DNA from: Tubiluchus corallicola | Taxonomy: Eukaryota > Priapulida > Priapulimorpha > Priapulimorphida > Tubiluchidae | Assembly (NCBI GenBank): GCA_030141605.1 | Contig: JAQGDQ010000762.1 | Location: forward strand, 36,464 to 100,463 | Direction of reading: 5' to 3' | DNA: 64,000 nucleotides | In this document: positions 22,701-35,690 of the stretch, one piece after another | How positions within the stretch are numbered: position 1 is the first letter of the stretch | Layout: each line of letters opens with the position of its first letter | Notes under the pieces: model-generated | What the model was told of the DNA's origin: nothing | The model's database searches: none | Seen by the model: the letters and a program-made list of their open reading frames with translations, nothing else | Position numbers and translations under genes: made by a program

Positions 22701-25700
22701 TTACTCGACCCGAGGTTTATGCAAGACAGATTTTTACTAATCATGTGCAAGCTTGCTTCTTACAGTGTGGCTGCATAGCAGACCACGAATGCCCAGAGTT
22801 TGTCACAATTAATCGCATAAAACGGTTTGATTCATTTTGAAAAACAATAATACTAGGGATTGATCTATTAATTAAGTTCTTTTTGTGACTTTGGACTTGT
22901 GACTTTTTGCACTCAACATTGGAGCAATATGCCTCTGTCACCCATAGCAATAATACTTGGTTATTATTAAAAAACTGCAGTACAAATCATATGGCCAGAC
23001 TGCATAGTGCATATGAACATGATTCAATTTGTGCATTGTACATGCAAATAAAAGCATCTACGAAAGTAAGTTATTTTAATAATTCAAAGCTTGCATTGAA
23101 TCATGCAAGCTACAATTGTAAAACTTTCTCAAACAGTTTTATATAACCTGCAAGAAACAAGAATAACAAATTACTGAAACGCTTATGTGAATTGAGTTTT
23201 TCTTGCGTTTGTTCATATCATCTTTGTCTAGTCTCTTGCTTCCTGAATTTGCTTCTTTCTTTCTTGTTAGCATTTTCTCTTTTTTCTCACTCACATTGTC
23301 CACAATATGGTGAGTGTTGCAGCTAGTTATGTAATAACTCAAACCACATGTTGTGCATAGAAATTAATTGGTAATTGGCTAATCATTTGGTATATATAAC
23401 TTGCTGACCTATTTAGTGTTATGATCTAGCTGTAATGAGTCCTCGATTTTTGCCAGTGTTTTTGTACATGTATGGGTAATCTGAGTTAGATCTTCTAAAT
23501 TAAAAACTGGCCTATTCAACTTGTTAACTTTTTTTACCATACATTGCCGGGGTAAGGATTTGAATACCAGCCAAGAAATATACCAGATGGCACAGAAAAA
23601 ACGTGCCGAAGTTCAGATTACAATAATATTAGAAGCAAGTGCTCCTTAAAGTTCATTAAAGTGCTCCTTGGCGTGATATTACAGTACCTTAGCATTTGGC
23701 TGAGAAAGTTATAAAGTTTATAAGTTTAAAAGTTTTTGAGTTATAGCCGAAAAACTTTTGCAAGTTAAAAATTTAATTGCCAAAACAATATCTGCTAATC
23801 ACCAATAACTGTAAAACAGCCCAATGACGCATAAAGCATTCAGTGAAATGGCAGCAGAACATCAATCAATTTACATCATAGTCCTCATTTACATTTACGT
23901 CACGACAATGATATTGTGATTTCCTTAAAGAGAAAGTGTAAGGGAACTAAAGTCAAAAATTGTTGAGTACAGGGACCATATACTACTCAAATAAGAGAAA
24001 CTGTGTCAGTTGTTAAAAGAAATGCCTTCCTCTAGTATGTAGTGAAAATGGTGGACTTGTAAATTTTAACAATGGTGACATACAAAAATATTCTAGCATT
24101 TACTTTTTGACTTGTTAATATAAACCTGCTGCATCTTTGAAAAATCAGAAGAAAATGATCAAAAATTTTTGGTGTTATTACATAAGCATCTGTATCATCA
24201 GTGTTATAATTTCCAACCGATTGTGTTTTTTTCTTCTTATAATAACTAATCAAAACGTCGGCAGTTTTTCTACTTGGTATACTACCTGGTATAAGATGAC
24301 ACTCTATCTTTTTGATTGGCTTTAGGATTATTAAAATTATAGTGATTCTGCAGTTAAAATGCTAGTGCTCGTTTAACTGAGAAATTCACTCATTTGTATA
24401 TACGCTGCTTGCTTAATATATATGGTGTATTGTAGCACATGACACACACATTCATTGCATCACTTTTTCACCATATACATGAGCAAGTCTTATATTTTTG
24501 ATAGCTAAACTAATATAATTATTAAAACTAACCAAATTCATAACTTACAGCTTGTACAACATCTACTAATGTTGTTTTGAAGGAATCTATTAGGGTAGTA
24601 GGAATATCCGAAATGAAGCCTATAGTGTCAATGAAAAGGACATTCATGTGGTTTTTCAGTGTACCAGAATGAGTAGTCACATCCAAAGTAGCAAACAGCT
24701 TATCTTCTGGTTGTAGCTTGTCCTCACCAGTTAAAGCCTTAATTAAAGATGTTTTACCTGAATATAAAAATGCAGTTAAGAAAGGTAATATGTACTTCAT
24801 CAATGCAAAGCATGTAAGGAAGCATACTCAGGACTCTAGTGTTCAGAGTTTTTAAAAAATTTAAAAAGTTGCAATATATTACCTCCAGAACATACTTTCT
24901 GAGCAGGTCAAATTGAATTAACTCTAACCTTTTTCAATACACAAAATAATAACATGCGTGCATTTTTGATTATTTTTAGCACATGACTAAGCTATACACC
25001 ATTCACAAATAGTATCTCACCACTTGTTTTAGTGATATCATAATAAATATTACAAATGCCACAAGATATTTTGGTTTGCAGGAGACATACAGTTATTTAC
25101 TGCAAACAAAAAAATCAGCATTTTAGTGACTTTCTTTAGAAGATTAATTAAGAAGATAATACAAAAGCGAAATATAACGTGGAAAATTTATTATTCAAAA
25201 ACAATTCATAAAATGTGGGCTGACCAGTTCCAACTTATACTTGAAGGCAGACTTTTATTAAACAAATGACTGGAAACTGTTTCTTTTGCCTGCAGTTCTT
25301 TACAGGTCAAGGATACATTACTGAAATTACCATTTCACTATTATGACAATATTAAATATGAAACAGAAGAAAGGAATACCTGCGTTCGTATATCCAATAA
25401 CAGCAACTGTAGGAATTTCTTTCTTAATTCGGTTTTGTCTCAGTAGTTGTCTCTTGTTCTTCACCTTCTCTAATGCTTTCTTGATTTTTAATTCTCTTTC
25501 CTTGCATTTAAAATAAATAAAACCTATTAGAATAAGCATGAAATTGCCACAAAATGCACTAGTACAGAAAATGACAGCAAATATTTAAATATAGAATTTT
25601 TAGCGTCAATTTAATGACCTACATCCAAAAAAATACATGAAACGTTTTATGGTGTTTTTGTAGTATTAGGTCCAGAGAATAATGTACCCAAAATAGGTCA

Positions 25701-28700
25701 CAATTTGAGCACCAGAAAGGGCTTAATTATAGCATCAAGAAATATGGCAGCCATTTGACCAAATGAATGGGTCTTTAGTCTATCAAAACGGTGAAAAAAT
25801 GCTCATTTTAACTCAAAGCATGAAATTTTTGCTTGAAGCATGAAGTGCTGGAACCCATTAAGGTGATTAATTTTAGTCATGAAATCAATCGAAATTTGTC
25901 CAATATGGCCGACAAGGTGGCTCTTGATATAAGGGCCATATCTTTTAGAAATTGTAAACAAAGTCTACACATTTTTGTCAACTAACATGCACATACTGTC
26001 ACAATGTAGCAAGATATGGTTCCTTGAACGAATATTACATGTACAGTATTATATAATGCATTACCACATTCTACTTAATGTCTGGAATAAGCGGATAACT
26101 AAGGTATATAGCTTTTCATGAAATTGCAAATGTCACAGGCCTGAAAAGAATCAGTTCTGTTAGTTTTTAGCAGTTGCGGATTTCAGCAAAATGTTAAAGC
26201 AAAAGTACGAGGTAAGTCAACTGCATAGTTCTAGGAATAATAATTAGTGATATGAAATTCTGTTACTATTTCAAACACTTACAATGTAGAACAGACAATA
26301 TTTTTCTTCTACAGACAAAATCTGAAGTTTGGTCACAACCAATAAAACCTGACAGAACTGACGTTAATTATTAATTTTATTTCAATTTCCAATTACGAGG
26401 TATTCTACGGGTATTACATTTATACCCTCAAAAGCCTTTGTCGAGTTTCAATAAATGTTTCACCAGATCCACCAACATACATTGCTTTACCACTGGGATG
26501 TTCTAATTTGCCTTTATGAATTTCGTGCAAGCGAGACCTGCAGAATAATAAAATGTCTGCACTTTTATGAGGTTTCAAAATTTGCCAGCACTTCCTTTTA
26601 GCAGCCATTTGCTATAAGTACAGTCTTGCAAGTATTGAAGCAGCAAGTTTTGAATTAATCTATTTTTAAAACAACTAAATTCATCTGCAGTCCAGATACA
26701 TTAAAAGTTATCAGTAAAAATTGAAATTACACACATTAATTATCTCTAGAGGAAACATTACATGATATGTCAGGGTATGATGTATCTTTTTTGCTGCCAC
26801 TTACTGAGTCGTTAGTATGAAACAGCTATAATAAGAAACAATGATAATTAATAAAGGTGCAACTATAAACAAAGGTACTTTTTGGACAATTTTTCTCCAA
26901 AGCTTTTATTTTTTGTTTATACAACTATAATCAACTAACAACAGAACATATATATGTATAGATTTGGACCCACAGATTAATTACAAAGCACAAAGTTAAA
27001 TCACAACCAGTTCAAAGTACAATAATCTGATTCTATATCCCACAATAAATCTGCCCTGTCTGAACTCTAAATTAAAGTGTGACAATAGCCAGACCCACAG
27101 CTTATTTGCAAGTTTTAGCGGTTGGGCCACACATATAAATGTCGGCTATGTCACAATTATTTAATTTCACATTATGGTTCAACATCACTTTCAAAATGAA
27201 AAGCTATAATGGTTGCTGGTTAGTGGACCTGTAAGCCCAGGTTCCAACTACACATAAGTTGTAAGCCAATCCGTATAACAAAAAATGATATTATTATATA
27301 CCTTCTGCACAACAGTCCATCTAGACAAATTAACTCCCATCTTTAAAAACTGTTAATTAATAAATTTTATGCTTTTTATTTCCTATCTGTTTTTTCAGAA
27401 TTCACTTTAAGTTTGGGTTAAATCAAACAATTACAGCATAACTTTTACGGTATTTAAACTTTATTAAGGGTTTTAAAATTTACATACCTTAGGTAAGGTA
27501 TTTCAGCAAGAGCAATTTGAAGTTTTGCTTCTTTTGTATGAGCATGTTCCAGAAATATCTGTAAGACCATCATGTACCTAACGAGAAAAAACATCCTCCA
27601 GTCAGACCTTCAAAGATATAAAAATTACAGATATGCTATTCATTACCAACTATCTCTTTGTTATTAATTTTATAAAATACTTCATATCAATCACAAATTT
27701 GATTATTATGTCACTAAAAACACCACAGAACATATGAACTGCAGATAGCTTAATTATTTCAAATTTGACTTATAGACTTTAGTTTACCAAAACTATTTGG
27801 CAGTGACAAAAACTGCCTAACAACTATTATGGCTTCCAACTAAGTAAGTAACATAAGAACTAACAACACATACAAACTCTTTTACATGATAGATTACCTG
27901 TCATAAACTGGAATGCCAAAAGCATCCTCAAGTTCTGTGTGCTGAATTGCAGACAGATGTTCCACATTAACAAAAACAGCTGTGACATCTAATAGTGCTC
28001 GCACTTTTTTAACAAGATGTTCGTAGTTGCCTCGACCAAATATAGTTTTCTTATGTGACACCTTTGTGGAAAATATTTCCTGTAAAAAGGTATCTAGTTG
28101 TACTACTACCAGTAAGATTATGTAGGGTAGAAAAAAGCAACAGTGTCGATATAGTGAATGTAAAAACTGGTAATACAGAGCAACATTTTTTGGTTCCCAC
28201 TAGAAACAATTTTGGTTGACCCAGGCTCTCAACTAAAGTCTATAGACTCACTGAAATATACTATTATAGGCTATATAGTGCTATGACAGAACTGAAAGCA
28301 AAAAAATGTGCCAAAAAGTGCAGTGCATGTCAGTAATAAGATAAGATTTATTTATTACACTTAAAAGCATAAAAGTACACTTTAGTGTATACACACTAAA
28401 AGAATTGAAAAATCACACACATACACAACATTAACATAGTACATACTGAAATATTTACGAAATCACATATACAATGTACAATCACATATAATTGCAAATT
28501 TGCAATAAAACTGAAGTGTACCTAGAAACAGTACACATTATACATTCTTAACCTAAAAACATTATTCACTTAAAATTAATCAAAGTTTTACAATGTACGG
28601 AAGTGCCTACTGTTAAGCAGGGCTGTAGCTGACAGTGTAAAACTATTTGTTCTCACTTTGGCAGGATGAACTGGTAGCCTCTTCAATTTGAATAATATAA

Positions 28701-31700
28701 TTTTGGCAACAGTGCAGATTCAGATTTATTAATTAGTTTAGTGAAGTATTTGATGCAACTTCTTGATTCTAAAGATTTTTTCGACGTCTAGCACATTTAA
28801 GACCCTTATCAGGACATGCTGTAGATATTTTCATTCCTCAGCAGATATTTCAAAATGAAATAATTGACAGTTGTATTCAAGAATGCTAAGAATTCTGGAA
28901 TAATAATAACACTGAAAAACATGAGTTGGTACTTTATAAAATTTTAGAGCATATAGACAATATAATCGTTTATTGGATTTCTTTACATAGTTATCTATGT
29001 GCTGAGTAGATTTTAAGTCTGACTGCAGTATAACCCCTAATAATTTCGCAAAGAATACCTTTGGTATCTCAATTTCACCTATGCACACACTTTCTGATGT
29101 TTAAGGGTTGAAAAATCAATACACAATTCTTTTGTTTTCGTACTGCTTAACAACAGTGATATTTGATTAGATGAATTTGATATTGATGTAATTTCATTTG
29201 TCTAAAAAATCTTTGTATGACCTGATATTTCTAAGAAAGCAAATTTCATAAGCACAAGAGTCATCAGCAAATTTGATAAGTATTGATTCCAGATGCTAGA
29301 ATACAGTTCATACAAATAACAAATAAGATAGCAGATACTACTTCACCTTGTGGTATTCCAGTGTTTATGTTTATAACATCAGACAAAATTTCATCATTTT
29401 TTACTTGCTGTGAATGATTTCTTAAATAGCTGCAAATCAATTTATTAACAGACCAGGGCAGTCAAGCTGACTTAGTCACTTAATGCAATAATTATGTCTG
29501 TGCAGGTTACTGTGTCAAAAGCTGAATTATAACCTATGAGGAGGCTTTTCACAGCAACATCTGAATTATCAGTACATCTTGAAGCAATGTCATACACATC
29601 ATTGATCAAAGCATCCAAAGCATCTAAACTAGATCAATTTTTCAAGTAAGTATACTGATTATCATCAAGTTTATAACTAACAGCAAGTAAGAGTTTGTCT
29701 TTTATTAACCTTTTCAGGAACCTTGCCAAGTGCTGAACATATTGTTAGAGGTAAATCTTTCAAGATTTTGCTGTTGGTACATTAGTTATAGGAATAACAT
29801 GGCTTTTTTGCAAATTGTTGGATGTACATAAAGCCGAAAGCATCTTTTATTAAACTGGTGATCGGCATCAGAGCAATGTGTCAAAACTTTATAAGATATT
29901 CCATCAGGGAAAGTAGTTTTTCATATTTAATCTTCGCAAAATGTTTCCAATTTCGATTTCGGAAACATATAGGGAATTATCCTCATTTTCTGGCATTAGC
30001 AAGGCAGTCAAAACAAAACATCATCAAAATTTTGAGTGTTATACCTGCTAAAAATGATTTACAATGTCTGACTGCTCATGCATATCAATGTCCTTTAATT
30101 CAGATATCTGACTGAAGTCAACAGATTTTCTTTCAGAATTGTTATTATTTGTTAATTCGTTAATAATTGCCCAGGCACCATGTGGAGTTTTATTTTTGGA
30201 GTTTAGCAGTGTATGTTCTGTATAATTTTGAATTTCAGCGTTCTTCATGCTTTTGAAATCCATTGAAAGTTTAGAAATAAGGTCATGATCAGTTCTAAAG
30301 GCCACATTTTTTGTTCAATCAAATGTTTCAAAGATTTTGTAAGCCACAGTTTATCCAGCCTCATATTTACATTCAGCTACTGCTTAACACAAATGCATAA
30401 ACTGTAAACAGGTAGTTAGTATTTCAGTCTTTTAATTTATGTCATCTTCACCATTTGGCAAAACATCAAAATCTGTGGCTTTAACTATCCAACGGAGTAT
30501 ATCATAATTAGTTTTTATACAAGTCTTATAAACTGCCTCAGTCGATTCAGATACTTTAGGTAGTACTGCACATTCAAAGGGATTATGGTCTGCTCTTCCA
30601 ACAGGTGATAATACAGTAGAGTAATAATTTGCTTTTTTATTTGCAAAGAGCAAGTCCAAAATTTGGTTTCCTCTTGTTGGAAAGATAACTGATTGCTTTA
30701 ACGATAGACGCTTCAACAGTTTAATGTCTTCCTGGTTATTTTAAAGTCTCCAGTAATAATAACTAAAGCATTCAGAGGTTTTGAAACTATCTTGAATTTA
30801 GCATTTACTAGGTACTTAATTAATGGACCAAGAAAGCTCTACATTTTTATATAAAAGTGCATACATGCAAAACTGACAAGCAGCGAACAAAATGTGCAAA
30901 TTGTCTTTGAAATTAACATAGTCACAACATCACTTGCTTTAATGATTGTGAAGTGAAATGTACATAGAACTATACAGCATCACTTGCTTTAATGATTGTA
31001 AAATGATTTACCAAAAATATCAATTATTTTTTTACTCTGAAAAAATGTTACTATATACCTTCTGCACAACAGTCCACCCAGGCAAAGTTTCAGTCAATGC
31101 AATGGCTTCAGCTAGCTGTAACTGGGATGTTGTTAGTGGGTTTCGCTTAGGGCCCCATTTGATGTCTGGTTGTACAACAAAGACTCGTGCACCATGGCCA
31201 GGAACCTGAAACTCTCCTTATTAGTAGCAGAGATTGTTTATTTTAGTGATATATTTTCATTTAAATTAGTAAATACTTATTGTTAAGACAAAAAATTTGA
31301 AAACACAGCCATTAATAAAAAGTCACTAATGTTAATACTGTGCAAATTTAGCAACTTTTCTGGCATATATTTGGGTGTAACTAGAGGTAAAATCATAGTG
31401 CTACAAAATAGAGAGTGCTAAATAATGGTGAGCAAAATGAAAAAAAATGAAAATGTATGATTTTGTATTCAAGCTTAGTAAATCTAACAAGGCTAAGCCT
31501 TTCTCAGCATAAAAAAACAAAAAAACATAAAAACATCGAACACCAACTTAAGAAAACAAAAAATGCCTAAAAATGTGTTACAGCATTGCATTTAAATGTG
31601 TATATAAACAAAAAGATATTAAGCAAGTGTAAGCCAGACTCACCTTGTAAATCTCTTTTATGATTTCTTGGTTTTTAAATATATCATCATCCAAGTCTGT

Positions 31701-32006
31701 TTCACTTAAGTCGCTCACTAATTCTTCTGTAGTAGGCTTTTTGCGATGTTTAAAAAGAGGTAAAAAAAGAGAAAATGATCGTTTAAACTGATGTTGGTAT
31801 ACTGACAGTGTAACATCAGATGGGTGATATGTACTCACTGTGGCTTTCTGAAATTCTCCTGCTGCACACCTGTAAATCGTTGTTTTTTCTATGCTCTGTG
31901 TATACTGTCTTGTAGCTAATCGTAACATTGACAGAGCTTTCACAACAGAAGACTGACGATAAGTGGAGAAGTCCAAAAATTGAACGCGAGATAACAAATA
32001 GTTCAT
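16775..32006 (-). CDS. GTPBP6: GTPBP6, HflX-type putative GTP-binding protein, ten exons, complete
   Basis: Mitochondrial homolog of bacterial HflX; the human protein acts in mitoribosome assembly and subunit dissociation. Minus-strand exons: 32006-31644, 31205-31059, 28079-27898, 27577-27488, 26537-26426, 25500-25380, 24757-24549, 22133-21985, 19744-19589 and 16910-16775. All junctions are GT..AG and every phase agrees, giving 554 residues (human about 516). The N-terminus is basic and suits a mitochondrial presequence. The HflX N-domain includes VFVVQPDIKWGPKRNP. G motifs: P-loop GYTNAGKT (334-341, split by an intron), FATLD (360-364), DTIGF (382-386) and NKCD (451-454). The C-terminal domain begins WLYKESSVE and the protein ends SSFFM. 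Introns hold a LINE (intron 2), a TIR element (intron 8) and small repeats (intron 9). Family identity is essentially certain; the start codon is the first ATG of exon 1. Confidence 0.96.
17883..18040. repeat. 82-bp tandem repeat, two diverged copies
   Basis: Copies begin at 17,883 and 17,965. Both contain ACAGAC, GTTTTTCG, TTTTTCTTGGAGAT, the GAGACATAGTTG block and AGATGCAA, with about ten substitutions and small indels between them. Confidence 0.85.
18690..18955 (+). mobile_element. Possible LINE ORF1 fragment
   Basis: An open frame of about 70 residues starts RPAKLIIFKSAEEKLQTMQ, which resembles the RPxKVxFxSxEE segment of CR1-like LINE ORF1 proteins, and ends at a stop at about 18,951. 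There are no catalytic motifs and no flanking element structure. The assignment rests on this weak resemblance alone. Confidence 0.3.
20782..21706. mobile_element. Non-autonomous TIR DNA transposon (about 925 bp)
   Basis: The left end reads CAGTGACGTAACTAGAG and then GGCGCCCGG. The right end, read inward on the other strand, begins CAGCAGCATAGCCGGGGG and then GTCAGTCCGCCCCGGG. Such CAGTGGCGTAGC-like ends next to GC-rich runs are common ends of animal DNA transposons. The interior is AT-rich with no transposase. The target site duplication is unclear. It lies within GTPBP6 intron 8. Confidence 0.5.
22134..24548 (-). other. GTPBP6 intron 7
   Basis: 2.4 kb without recognisable coding sequence. 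A 27-bp segment at 22,871 repeats one at 17,733 (TTAATTAAGTTCTTTTTGTG, then ACTTTGG). Otherwise nothing was seen. Confidence 0.7.
24758..27487 (-). other. GTPBP6 introns 4-6 and a displaced exon-2-like fragment
   Basis: Three introns flank exons 5 and 6 (24,758-25,379, 25,501-26,425 and 26,538-27,487). They contain no ORF of note. The exception is 27,295-27,345, where a segment matches the 3' end of exon 2 including its splice donor. Confidence 0.8.
27295..27345 (-). pseudogene. Displaced copy of the GTPBP6 exon 2 donor end
   Basis: On the minus strand the segment reads as RWTVVQK followed by a GTATAT donor, matching the end of exon 2 (GWTVVQK, donor at 31,058). About 23-25 bases across the exon-intron boundary are identical and the match decays upstream. 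There is no acceptor and no longer open frame, so this is a fragment, not an alternative exon. Confidence 0.65.
28330..30850 (-). mobile_element. Decayed LINE inserted in GTPBP6 intron 2
   Basis: On the minus strand, in element order: an endonuclease tail at about 30,770-30,432 with ITGDF, PTRGNQILDLLFAN and ADHNP (for SDHNP); a linker to RT at 30,305-30,048 with NSKNKTPHGAWAIINEL; scattered RT pieces including GIPQ near 29,360; and the thumb region at 29,088-28,831 with KLLGVILQSDLKSTQHI and SILEYNCQLFH. The 3' UTR runs to about 28,330. It lies in the same orientation as GTPBP6. Stops and frameshifts occur throughout, and the 5' end with ORF1 is missing. It is probably CR1/L2-like. Confidence 0.85.
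30929..31003. repeat. Short direct repeat, two copies 49 bp apart
   Basis: CATCACTTGCTTTAATGATT followed by GT occurs at about 30,929 and 30,978 with flanking similarity. It lies between the LINE 5' end and the exon 2 donor of GTPBP6. Confidence 0.8.
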
Positions 32007-33396
32007 TTTTGAAATCGCGGTACAACTTCTGCTTTTACATATTTTCAGCAGTTTACCTTTATGAATATGCCCAAGTCACTGCTCCAAATTCATAATTCTG
32101 AAAAAAAAAAAAAATGTACAGTGCTTAGAGCATGGACTCTGGGGAAGTTTCCCATAAGGGAGTTTAATTATTCTTATCATGCCGCAGATCTAGGAGAATC
32201 CATTTACTATTTTTTTTTTATTATGTTAGTAGCATACATTAAAATAATGACACTAAATTTGATTAAAATTAACATTTAACAGTTACTGATGATAATAGGA
32301 ATAATGATTTACATTGTGCTATGATATAAAAGAGACACGAAGCAGCACATTAAAGGTTTTAAATGTCACTGTTAAAGTCACCTTTAAAATCATTAAATTA
32401 AAATGCTTTACAGACAAAATTTTACAGAACAGGCATTTATTTTAAAATCTAAATATTATATTAAACTAATTCGAAAATTTTTAAATTACATCAGAGAAAT
32501 TATACACTAAATATTGCACATCATTACATACATTCAAATTACAAAAGTAAGTTATCATTTTGAGTTCAATTCGAAATGTTTCTCACGAGTACTTAGATAA
32601 AGTCTGGCAAACGTGAACCTAGGCCTTTATAGCTGGGATATTTTAAAGGCTTGAGACATGAGTCAAAATGTGTAACACTGAGTAACATGTAGTAATTATA
32701 ATCATGAAATCTGCAGGGAAGACAGATAAGACAGATGGGGAAAGGGGTTTAGACAATGGTAAGGTTGGAAAAGCTGGTATCTGGCCTGAGGTAGGAACTA
32801 TAATGTGAAAATTAGAGTATCCAGGTTATTCATGTTAACTTGCAAACAAAGAGGGCTAAAGTCATAAAAGTGGAGTGCGGTGAGTGGGTCATATTTAGTT
32901 CCCGGCTCTGTGTTATAGTATTAATGGTCCTTCTTGAACGACCTTCTTCGAAGGTCCCACTCATGCAAGCCATCTGCGACTACACCTATCACATCAGACA
33001 GCATTTTAGAGGACTCCTTATGACCAGTTGAGTTGTGATTTCTGTAGGCAGATTTCTTTTATTTGCACTAACACAGTTAGCCATTTTAATAGGCTTCTAC
33101 ACTTTCTGCCACAAAACATCACAAGTTTTTTATCTTTAGCCAAGTTATGAAAAATGCTGTCATTTGCATGAACTACATCCAGACATTGGCAGTTCTTAGG
33201 ATCTGACACTTCTCCTTTGTGATTGCAAGGTCCATTCCAACATCTAGCAAATTTTTGACAGCTTCAATTAAGTTCAATTTTATATATGGGCTCACATTTT
33301 ACCTCTTGTTCGGTATGCCCATGAGCTCATTTTTTCACTCTCCTCGCCATCTGAGTCCTTCAGTAGGCTGAGAGACTGCGATGGGTCACAGGTACC

Positions 33397-33440
33397 CAGG
33401 GCCGGTGCTAGGAAGTGGGGGCCCAATTAGAAAACAACTT
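33397..33440 (+). mobile_element. Possible DNA transposon terminus
   Basis: CAGGGCCGGTGCTAGG followed by a GGGGGCCC run looks like the left terminal inverted repeat of an animal DNA transposon. I did not find a matching right end, so the extent is unknown. Confidence 0.3.
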
Positions 33441-35328
33441 TCTGAAGTAGCACCCCCCGTAATTTTAGCTATATCAGGGTAATAGTCAGATGCTTTGCGC
33501 GGAGACACTAACTTTTGTGACTCACAGCTCCTGTGTTCAGGATTTCAGAGTATAGTAAATGAATGTTTGTTGTCAGCATGACGGTGCAGATAGCTAAAAT
33601 GCACCAATGGCTGTTTTCATTTGTGAATATATATGATTACAGTTTCTTCACTGCCAGTGAATCTTATAATCGGGTACAAGACAGGTATAAGGAATAAAGT
33701 ACCCAAGTCTCATTTTGCTACCCATTAATTTTAACGATGCTAATCCTAATTTTCCAACAGCCTTTTTCATCTAACGTCTCTTGTTTTGTTTTAATGATAA
33801 TTTTTTAGCTTTACCTTAAGCACTTCAGCTTGTTTGCTGTGCACTTTTACTCTATAAATGAGGCCCACTACTTAACATGGATCACTATATGGTTATTATG
33901 CCGGCAATAATTTGTATAACTAAACTGATGGCACGCAGTCAGACCACGATGATTCATTGCTTTCCCACATATAGAAAAAAATCTCTAGTTGAAAAAACAT
34001 TCTCATGTTACATAGTAATTGCTACATTCACCTCATTTGCATATTAGCTGTGGCAAAGACAACAATGAAAATGACCTTGACAGTGAATGTAGCTCGAAAG
34101 TAAGACAGGGACATGTTACACGTGAGGCAGTGTTGTAAGGAAGAGCTGGCTGAAAAAAGATAAAAAATCAATCCTAGATTTTCTTACAAAAAAACAAAAG
34201 GGGAAGAAAGAGAGGAAAAAATGGCTGAAGGAGAGCAACCAGAGGAGAAAGAGCCCACGTTTCAAACCTATTTTAGTTTTCACACTTTAGTTACATAATA
34301 GCATTTTAATTAAACAAATAGGTAATGTATAACCTATTTGTTTATGGTGACAGGCAAAAGTCACAGAAAAAAGTCACGGAAAAAAAATCTTAATTACTTT
34401 TGGCTAGGGTTAGGATTAGCGTTATTTTTTCCTGGATTCTAAGCAGTAAACCATATAAAGTGTTTAATTTATGAGTAAAGCATTATTGATTTTTCTCCAG
34501 CATCATAAGTAAAGGCTTTTAAATAGCCACCCTTCAATGTCCCCCTGCAAACGACTGAACGTAGCCAAGCATCATTGACTTTTGCTCCTGGAATGCAACT
34601 GAATACTTTTACAGTGTTTCCTTTAGTGACATTTCATTTACCGATGCATTTTGTGAAACACATTAGTGTCGTTAAGCGAGGACTTACTCTATTGAAAGGT
34701 ATTGCAGTATTTTCAGGTAGACTATGTCAGGCCAACTCAACGGTCACGTTTAGCGGTATAACAGGGTACAAGAAGAATTTGTAAGATGGCTCTGGAAAAT
34801 AAAAGGATGCAGTGGCTATTAGTGGTGAAGCTGGTTTCTCTTCACTTGAAGAAAGAAAAGCAAAGGCTCCCCTAAAATTTTTTTTAAAAGAATTATATTT
34901 AAGAGTGAAGATTGGTTACTGAAAAGGTAGTAACGTGGTACTGACCCGCAGATTGCAATCAAAGTGGCTGCAAAGATTCAGGCATTTAGGTAAAAAATTT
35001 GGGATGCCCATGTTTTACAATATTATTGCATTGGGAAAATTAAATGAGATAAGTTTGAATAAAATTTATGACAAAGAATTGGGAGAAAAACATGGGATGC
35101 ACAATATAGACAAAGTTGTAACTGAAAATGATTAAAAATGTGAAGTGAAAAATTAAGTGAATGTTCCATGGCCAAAAAGTACAGAGGTTGTAAAAATGGT
35201 ATAGCATTTGAGCAATTGATGAGTTATACATGGGGAGCTGAACTGCTTGTTAAAGCCAGAGTCAGTGCACTAGAATGGGTAGGAAATCATTCGTATTTGC
35301 GACATCTGCCTTCCACAATATATATATA

Positions 35329-35408
35329 TTACATTCTCTGCAGTTGCGATATATAAATATGTACCATTTGTGTTATATATTTATATATCGCAACTGCAGA
35401 GAATGTAA
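35329..35408. repeat. Perfect 32-bp inverted repeat with 16-nt loop
   Basis: Arms 35,329-35,360 and 35,377-35,408 are exact reverse complements. The left arm includes ACATTCTCTGCAGTTGCGAT and ends in an AT-rich stretch; the loop is 16 bases. As RNA it would form an uninterrupted 32-bp hairpin. The absence of any mismatch is unusual for old intergenic DNA. Confidence 0.95.
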
Positions 35409-35624
35409 TGTTAAGTTGAGAATTTTATGAGCAGATAAGAAATAAAGTATCCTGGCAAGGAAAAACTGATAAAGAGTGTTTGAGAGTTTGAGATGGTTGT
35501 CATTTGAAGGTGGAAAAAAAATCAAGCAGTTAGCTTATTGAAGGACATAAAGGTAAAAAGAACAAGTATCATGAAAGTTCAATTTAAACAGAAAGTATAA
35601 ACATACACGGATGAATATGTTAAG

Positions 35625-35690
35625 CATTGTCTAATGATAAGGCATCTGCTTTAAGTCCAATTTGCCTGCAACCTATAATTAGATATATGT
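35625..35690 (+). pseudogene. tRNA-Arg-like fragment (SINE head or tRNA pseudogene)
   Basis: GTCTAATGATAAGGCATCTG resembles the D-arm and anticodon-stem side of tRNA-Arg (GGCCTAATGGATAAGGC type) and includes an A-box-like sequence. The B box and a foldable cloverleaf are missing. Confidence 0.35.

Noticed and set aside
31816-32025. Second minus-strand frame over GTPBP6 exon 1
   Set aside because: It is a shadow frame; the 32,006 start frame continues in phase into exon 2 with family sequence.
33018-33209. Minus-strand frame as a LINE endonuclease N-terminus
   Set aside because: The resemblance to the NARSL motif is very weak (RKCRSLL) and no other endonuclease block follows.
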